From Plakobranchus ocellatus (Eukaryota; Mollusca; Gastropoda; Plakobranchidae), in assembly GCA_019648995.1 (NCBI GenBank), contig BLXT01000368.1:507468-530153 (forward strand): a stretch of 22,686 nucleotides of DNA. Reading direction: 5' to 3'. Of this stretch, positions 18,950 to 22,686 are shown piece after piece (position 1 is the first letter of the stretch; each line of letters opens with the position of its first letter). Under the pieces are notes generated by a model. That model searched no databases. It worked only from the letters and a program-made list of their open reading frames with translations, and was not told where the DNA came from. Both the position numbers and the translations under genes were made by a program.

Positions 18950-20277
18950 ACCACACCTGAGCCTGGTAACAAAAGGAAAAGCAGAAAGAGAAAAAAGAAT
19001 ATTGATGTGTAAGAGTATATTGTACGAGAGAGATGAAATCAAAAAATCAAGAACACATTAACAGTTTTCGTAGAGTGGAGAGCCACTATGATAGAAGAGA
19101 CAGCACACGGGAATATTTAGAGAGCTTATTCAGCTTGCACAGAATGTATAATATGTATGTTGATAGCCGTGCAAGAACAGGTTGTGACAGTTCAGCATCA
19201 GAGACAAGTTACCGTGATGTGTTCAATAAAAAGTGCAACATTGGTTGCGATATCTGTGCTGCGCAAGAAAATATACAGATCGTCAGTGATGAATTTAAAG
19301 TACACATCGAGCTGAAAGCGGCGAGTCGCTTATATAAAGCAGATATTAAAAAAAAAAGTTAAAATTAACGCCTGAAATGGCAGCAGCCATCTTCGACCTA
19401 GAGGAAATTCTTCCCTGCCCTTCCAGTAGAGAGTCATGCCTTTATTACAAAAAATGCTGAATCAAGTTAATGTCTTCAACCGGACAGTTTATGACTATCG
19501 AAATGGACAAGGTTACTGTAGCATTTGGTCTGAGGTTGAGGCCTTGAGAGGCTCAAATGAGATCGCCTCATTTGTCTAGAACTATTTGAAGTGCCTGAAA
19601 GAGCAATCAATTAAAAAAGTATTTTTGTTTTCGGATAGCTGTGGTGGCCAAAATCGTAACAAAACCTTTTTCTCCATGCTTTGGTTTGCACTCAATCAGT
19701 TCTGTTTCAAAAGCATTGTGCAGAGCACGTGGTTTTTTTTCACGGATCATTCCCAAAATGAGGGAGATAGTATGCAGTCTATAATTGAACGGAGCAGTAA
19801 GAATGTGCCCGTGTACACACCAATGCAATGGGCTCAAATTTCTCTAGATGCAAAACGTAAACATCCTCTTTATATAGAAGAAGAATTCAGCAAAGCAGAC
19901 TTCTTTGACTTTAAATAAGTTTCAGGTCTTTTAAAAAACTTTGAACTTGACTCGGAAAAAGAAAAAGAAAGGTGGCTTAAAGTAAAGAGATTTAGAGACT
20001 GTCAGCGGAAGAACCAAACACTGTGAAAGAGTACTATGACTGCTCAGAAAGCTTTCGGAAATTGAATTTGATGCAAAAAATATGGGTGTCACACCAAGCG
20101 CCAGATGTGGGCTCAATTAAACTTGAGAATGTGTCACACAAACCTTATCTTCTGAGCAAGGACAAATACATTGATTTGGTTCAGCTTTGTGACAGCAACA
20201 TTATTCCACACATCCACCAAGATTTTTTCAGAAACCTACAACATGAAACGTTAAACATAAGAGAGTTATTGTTATAG
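18950..20277 (+). pseudogene. Transposase-like protein of the FSDSCGGQNRN type (invertebrate family), frame-broken
   Basis: Pieces in order: a basic stretch NKRKSRKRKKN (about 18968-19000); FRRVESHYDRRDSTREYL, then KKCNIGCDICAAQENI (19033-19359); FDLEEILPCP and LYYKK (19392-19454); EALRGSNEIAS (about 19535-19570); FSDSCGGQNRNK (about 19628-19665), DHSQNEGDSMQSIIE, DFFDFK (to 19918); then KEYYDCSESFRKL and IPHIHQDFFRNLQHE (20026-20277). I know this arrangement (SHY-C near the N-terminus, a CxxC-type site, FDLEAVLPCP, then SDSCGGQNRN and H-x-x-x-E-x-DSM) from abundant unnamed insect and mollusc proteins. I infer an RNase H-fold transposase with the Asp of SDSCGGQN catalytic. Breaks: frame changes near 19030, at A10 (19348-19357), at A6 (19449-19454) and between 19918 and 20023, stops at 18827 and 19010, and a TAG at 19577. 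It has the same strand and order as the protease just upstream. Confidence 0.7.
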
Positions 20278-20686
20278 CTGTTCAGATAGCAACCCTGTCT
20301 TGACAAAATGAAACCTTTCCACCCTTATGCTTGTGTTGCAGTGGTCGTCTTTTCCTTTATTGTACCTTTCAGAATGAATTGAATCTTCAATATTCTTGAC
20401 AGAATCGTGTATGTTTAGTTTATATGATGTTTCTCTTCAAAGAAGAGTTTGAGAGTTGAGAGTTGATTGCATCCTATAATTTTTTCATCTTAATGATAAT
20501 CACCGTCATCATCATAGTTGATTTCATCGCCATCATTATGATTTCTTAAAGTTTTGAAACAATCAGATTGCGTTTTTGTTTTGAAAAGTTGAATTCAACA
20601 GAAGGTATAGTTTCAATTCAAGATTATTATTTTACAAATAAAAGCAAGTTTTCATTTATTCAAGAATCTTAAAGTGTTATATCTGC

Positions 20687-20687
<1 letters not shown>
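20278..20687. other. AT-rich spacer after the transposase-like pseudogene
   Basis: No gene is recognised. AATAAA at 20637-20642 could serve as a poly(A) signal for the upstream unit. A short atc-rich patch lies at about 20486-20540. Confidence 0.5.

Positions 20688-20755
<68 letters not shown>
20688..20755. repeat. (AG)34 microsatellite
   Basis: An uninterrupted dinucleotide repeat of 68 bases. It is continued by impure purine-rich DNA to about 20870. It generates a spurious Leu/Ser-repeat frame on the minus strand. Confidence 0.97.
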
Positions 20756-20760
<5 letters not shown>

Positions 20761-21162
20761 AGGTAGTAAAAGGGGGCAGAGGGGGAGAAAAATAGAGACA
20801 GATTACAAGGAGGATCAATACAGGCACAGAAGAGAAGTAAGAGGCGAAGGAGAAAGCAATTAAAGAGGAAAGTCAGATATGTAGTAAAGAAAAGAGCGCA
20901 ATTGACAAATATGTCACAGCAAAGGAAAAGATGTAACTTGTGTGTAAGAATTAAATACAAAATAAAATATCGAGTGGGCAATAAGTGAAAAATTAAATTT
21001 GAATAATAAAGTGTCGAAAGAAAATGGAAACAACAATATTTAGAAACACTTTAAGAAAAGAACACCAAATTAAAAAAAAAGAACCGATCAATCCCAGATA
21101 TTAAAGCCAATAATTAAAAAAAAAAGAAGATAATGGAAAATATGAACAGTTAGAACAACACA
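20756..21162. other. Purine- and A-rich spacer before the MULE exons
   Basis: No gene or RNA is recognised. The N-terminal exons expected for a Mutator-like transposase were looked for here and were not found. Confidence 0.55.
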
Positions 21163-21186
21163 ATGAATTTACGAGGAATTCAATTA

Positions 21187-21339
21187 TTGCCTTTGATTTT
21201 GTCTTGTTGGGGGGCGGTGTTGTGGGGGCGGTCTTTGGAGCGAAAGTTTCGTTACACAACCATCATCAGCGACGGTGACAGTAAAACGTACAATGAAATC
21301 ATAAAGCTCAACCCATACCCAGGAGCAGAAGCTGTGAAG
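21187..21339 (+). CDS. Mutator-like transposase, exon containing the second catalytic Asp region
   Basis: The frame reads GAVLWGRSLERKFRYTTIIS, then DGDSKTYNEIIKLNPYPG and AEAVK, ending at 21339 in phase 0 before a gtttgc donor. SDGDSKT is the conserved second-Asp motif of metazoan Mutator-like (MULE) transposases, which cut and paste DNA by an RNase H-type DDE mechanism. The 5' boundary is uncertain: the frame is open from 21163 but family-like sequence starts near GAVLWGRS, and I see no strong acceptor. Everything N-terminal of this point, including the first catalytic Asp region, is missing from the nearby sequence. The element could be 5'-truncated or interrupted, or have a distant upstream exon. 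Confidence 0.75.
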
Positions 21340-21611
21340 GTTTGCCCAATGTTAGGATTTGAACTGATATAAGTCCAAAGATAACGGTGCAACATTCTAC
21401 TTTTCGAAGATAACTCTTTGATAGTTTTCTCTAAATAACCCTCATATAATATTGTAGGCCCTATTGCACTATTTTTTTTCCTCTTCAATGTTTTTTCAAT
21501 TGATGCATTTGTTATTTAAAGCAATAAATCTAAAAGTCTGCAATCAAAATTTATTAATTTAATTTTTTTTTTCACTAAATACCTCATATTTTAAAAACTT
21601 TGTTTTCTCAG

Positions 21612-21728
21612 GAGGAGTGCACCAATCATGTTGCAAAAAGACTGAGGACAGGTCTGAGAAATCTTATTTCTGCAGAAAAAAAGAAGGGCAACACTCTGGG
21701 GGGCAAAAAAGCTGGTGCCCTTACTCAG
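21612..21728 (+). CDS. Mutator-like transposase, middle exon
   Basis: After ttttctcag the exon encodes EECTNHVAKRLRTGLRNLI, then GNTLGGKKAGALTQ, 39 codons in phase 0 at both ends. It stops before the donor gtaact at 21729. ECxxHVxKRLxxxLRNL is the conserved block that follows the second Asp in this family. The joined reading ...AEAVK-EECTNHV... and ...GALTQ-QKIGLLQ... is continuous, which supports both splice junctions. Confidence 0.85.
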
Positions 21729-21986
21729 GTAACTGGAAAAACTGTTGCAATTTCCTTTTTCTTTTTTTTTTTTTCAGGATCGGAGTGGAGATGACTCTAA
21801 TTTAGGTAAAAAAAAAATTTTTTTTCACTATTTTGTTGCATTTTTTAAAAACTTTTCTGTCTAGATAACTACATATTTATGGTAAATATTCACTTAATTC
21901 TCATGTATTGAATACTTAAAAAGCAATGAGTATTTTTTTGTCCAGAATTCACATAAAAATTCAAATTTTGAACATTTCTTTTACAG

Positions 21987-22652
21987 CAAAAGATTGGGCT
22001 TCTACAAAGCTACTATAAGAAAGATGTTGCTAGCAAGTGCAACTCTGTGGTTGAGCTGCGGAGAAAGCTTCTGCGCACACTGAAACACTCATGCTCCATT
22101 GATGACAAACCACAACATGAGGATTGCCCTCTCGGAAAAGACAGCTGGTGTTTTTTCCAGAGGGCCATTGCTTATGGCAAAGTCCCTCCACCCCATCAAG
22201 GGAAGAGCTCATGCTACGTGGCCCCTCGCGTGGCAGAGGCAGTGAGGCCAGTCTATGAGCGCCTCACGACAGATGCTCTCCTCTCTCGCTGCCTCAGGGG
22301 AATGACTCAAAACGCCAACGAGTCACTGCATGCACAGATTTGGCAGCGCTGCCCTAAACATCTCTTTGCTGGCAGGAAGAGAATCGAACTCGCAACCACT
22401 ATGGCCATTGCAAACTTCAACTGTGGAAGATTAGGCCTCCAGCAGTTTATCTCCGCAGCTGGGTGCAATGTTAACAGTAACACCATCTCAAGAGGCCAAC
22501 GGCGAGATGCTAAAAGAGTGGCCCAGGCACAAATGAGACAGCTGGAGTCATTGAAAAAACGACGGCTGGAAATAAGCATTGCCACATTCCGGGCCCAGCA
22601 GAAGTATGAGAAGCTGGAGGGAGGCCCAAGCTATGCTAGTGGGGCATTTTAG
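21987..22652 (+). CDS. Mutator-like transposase, last exon (catalytic Glu region and C-terminus)
   Basis: The exon starts after ttttacag and runs 221 codons to TAG at 22650-22652 without interruption. Landmarks in order: KIGLLQSYYKKDV; a His/Cys stretch HEDCPLGKDSWCFFQRAI, conserved in the family; VRPVYERLTTDALLSRCL; GMTQNANESLHAQIWQRCPK, which holds the catalytic Glu (NES); AIANFNCGRLGLQQF; and a basic, probably coiled tail (QMRQLESLKKRRLEIS). The three exons together give about 310 residues of the C-terminal half. GC content and codon use are less AT-rich than the surrounding relics, and the frame is intact. Either this copy is recent or the part is under selection. I cannot tell whether it is a mobile copy or a domesticated gene. 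Confidence 0.9.
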   Translation, partial: QKIGLLQSYYKKDVASKCNSVVELRRKLLRTLKHSCSIDDKPQHEDCPLGKDSWCFFQRAIAYGKVPPPHQGKSSCYVAPRVAEAVRPVYERLTTDALLSRCLRGMTQNANESLHAQIWQRCPKHLFAGRKRIELATTMAIANFNCGRLGLQQFISAAGCNVNSNTISRGQRRDAKRVAQAQMRQLESLKKRRLEISIATFRAQQKYEKLEGGPSYASGAF

Positions 22653-22686
22653 GACTTATTTTAGGTTGTAGCTATTTGTTTTTGGA

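Noticed and set aside
20652-20981. 109-codon minus-strand frame with Leu/Ser repeats
   Set aside because: It is the translated (AG)n microsatellite and flanking purine-rich DNA.
21778-21805. Mini-exon between the MULE exons (cag before it, gtaaaa after it)
   Set aside because: Its 28 bases would shift the frame. Joining 21728 directly to 21987 keeps the frame and the family match.
22030-22585. Minus-strand open frames opposite the MULE last exon
   Set aside because: They are shadows of the well-supported plus-strand coding frame.
1-22686. CRISPR arrays, bacterial operons or prophage features
   Set aside because: No regularly spaced repeats are present, and the splice sites, poly(A) signals, LINE and MANF gene identify animal DNA.

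Overview
This is eukaryotic, AT-rich animal genomic DNA. It has intron-split genes with GT-AG junctions, AATAAA poly(A) signals, many homopolymer and dinucleotide tracts, and dense transposon relics. I infer an invertebrate, most likely a lophotrochozoan such as a gastropod mollusc. The hints are the mix of RTE-like LINE, MULE and other invertebrate transposase families, plus palindromic TCTAGATCTAGA and TACATGTA words. The species cannot be fixed from the sequence. Two N bases at 17331-17332 lie inside a poly-C tract and mark an assembly uncertainty.

Region 1 (1-7.8 kb) holds one ordinary host gene. Three exons of MANF (mesencephalic astrocyte-derived neurotrophic factor, a secreted/ER saposin-like protein) lie at 224-354, 2551-2692 and 5874-6073. 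They splice in phase and end in a KTEL ER-retention tail. A long AT-rich 3' UTR follows. The signal-peptide exon lies off the left edge. The last intron carries two non-autonomous DNA transposons: a degenerate pogo/Tigger-like element flanked by TA, and a TTAA-flanked, CCCTAT-ended piggyBac-like MITE.

Region 2 (about 8.5-11.9 kb) is a dead RTE-like LINE with recognisable endonuclease, reverse transcriptase and C-terminal region. It is broken by frameshifts, loss of catalytic residues, a 26-nt insertion, and a second LINE 3' fragment inserted with a 10-bp target-site duplication and a (TGA)n tail.

Region 3 (about 11.9-17.9 kb) is mostly AT-rich. It contains a minus-strand, frame-broken transposase-like pseudogene (13.0-14.7 kb), a tRNA-derived SINE-like segment (15.5 kb), another LINE 3' tail (15.9 kb), and low-complexity DNA.

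Region 4 (17.9-20.3 kb, plus strand) is the most unusual part. A cysteine-protease domain with the Cys ... Asp-x-His layout of herpesvirus-tegument-type (MEROPS C76-like) deubiquitinases is followed in the same orientation by a widespread but poorly named invertebrate transposase-like protein (FSDSCGGQNRN motif). Both are damaged. They may be two ORFs or one fused ORF of a single large transposon.

Region 5 (21.2-22.65 kb, plus strand) is the C-terminal half of a Mutator-like (MULE) transposase. It is split into three exons joined in phase and its coding frame is intact to the stop. The N-terminal part with the first catalytic Asp is not visible upstream.

Apart from MANF, nothing here looks like a host pathway. 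The window reads as a host gene followed by layers of nested transposons.
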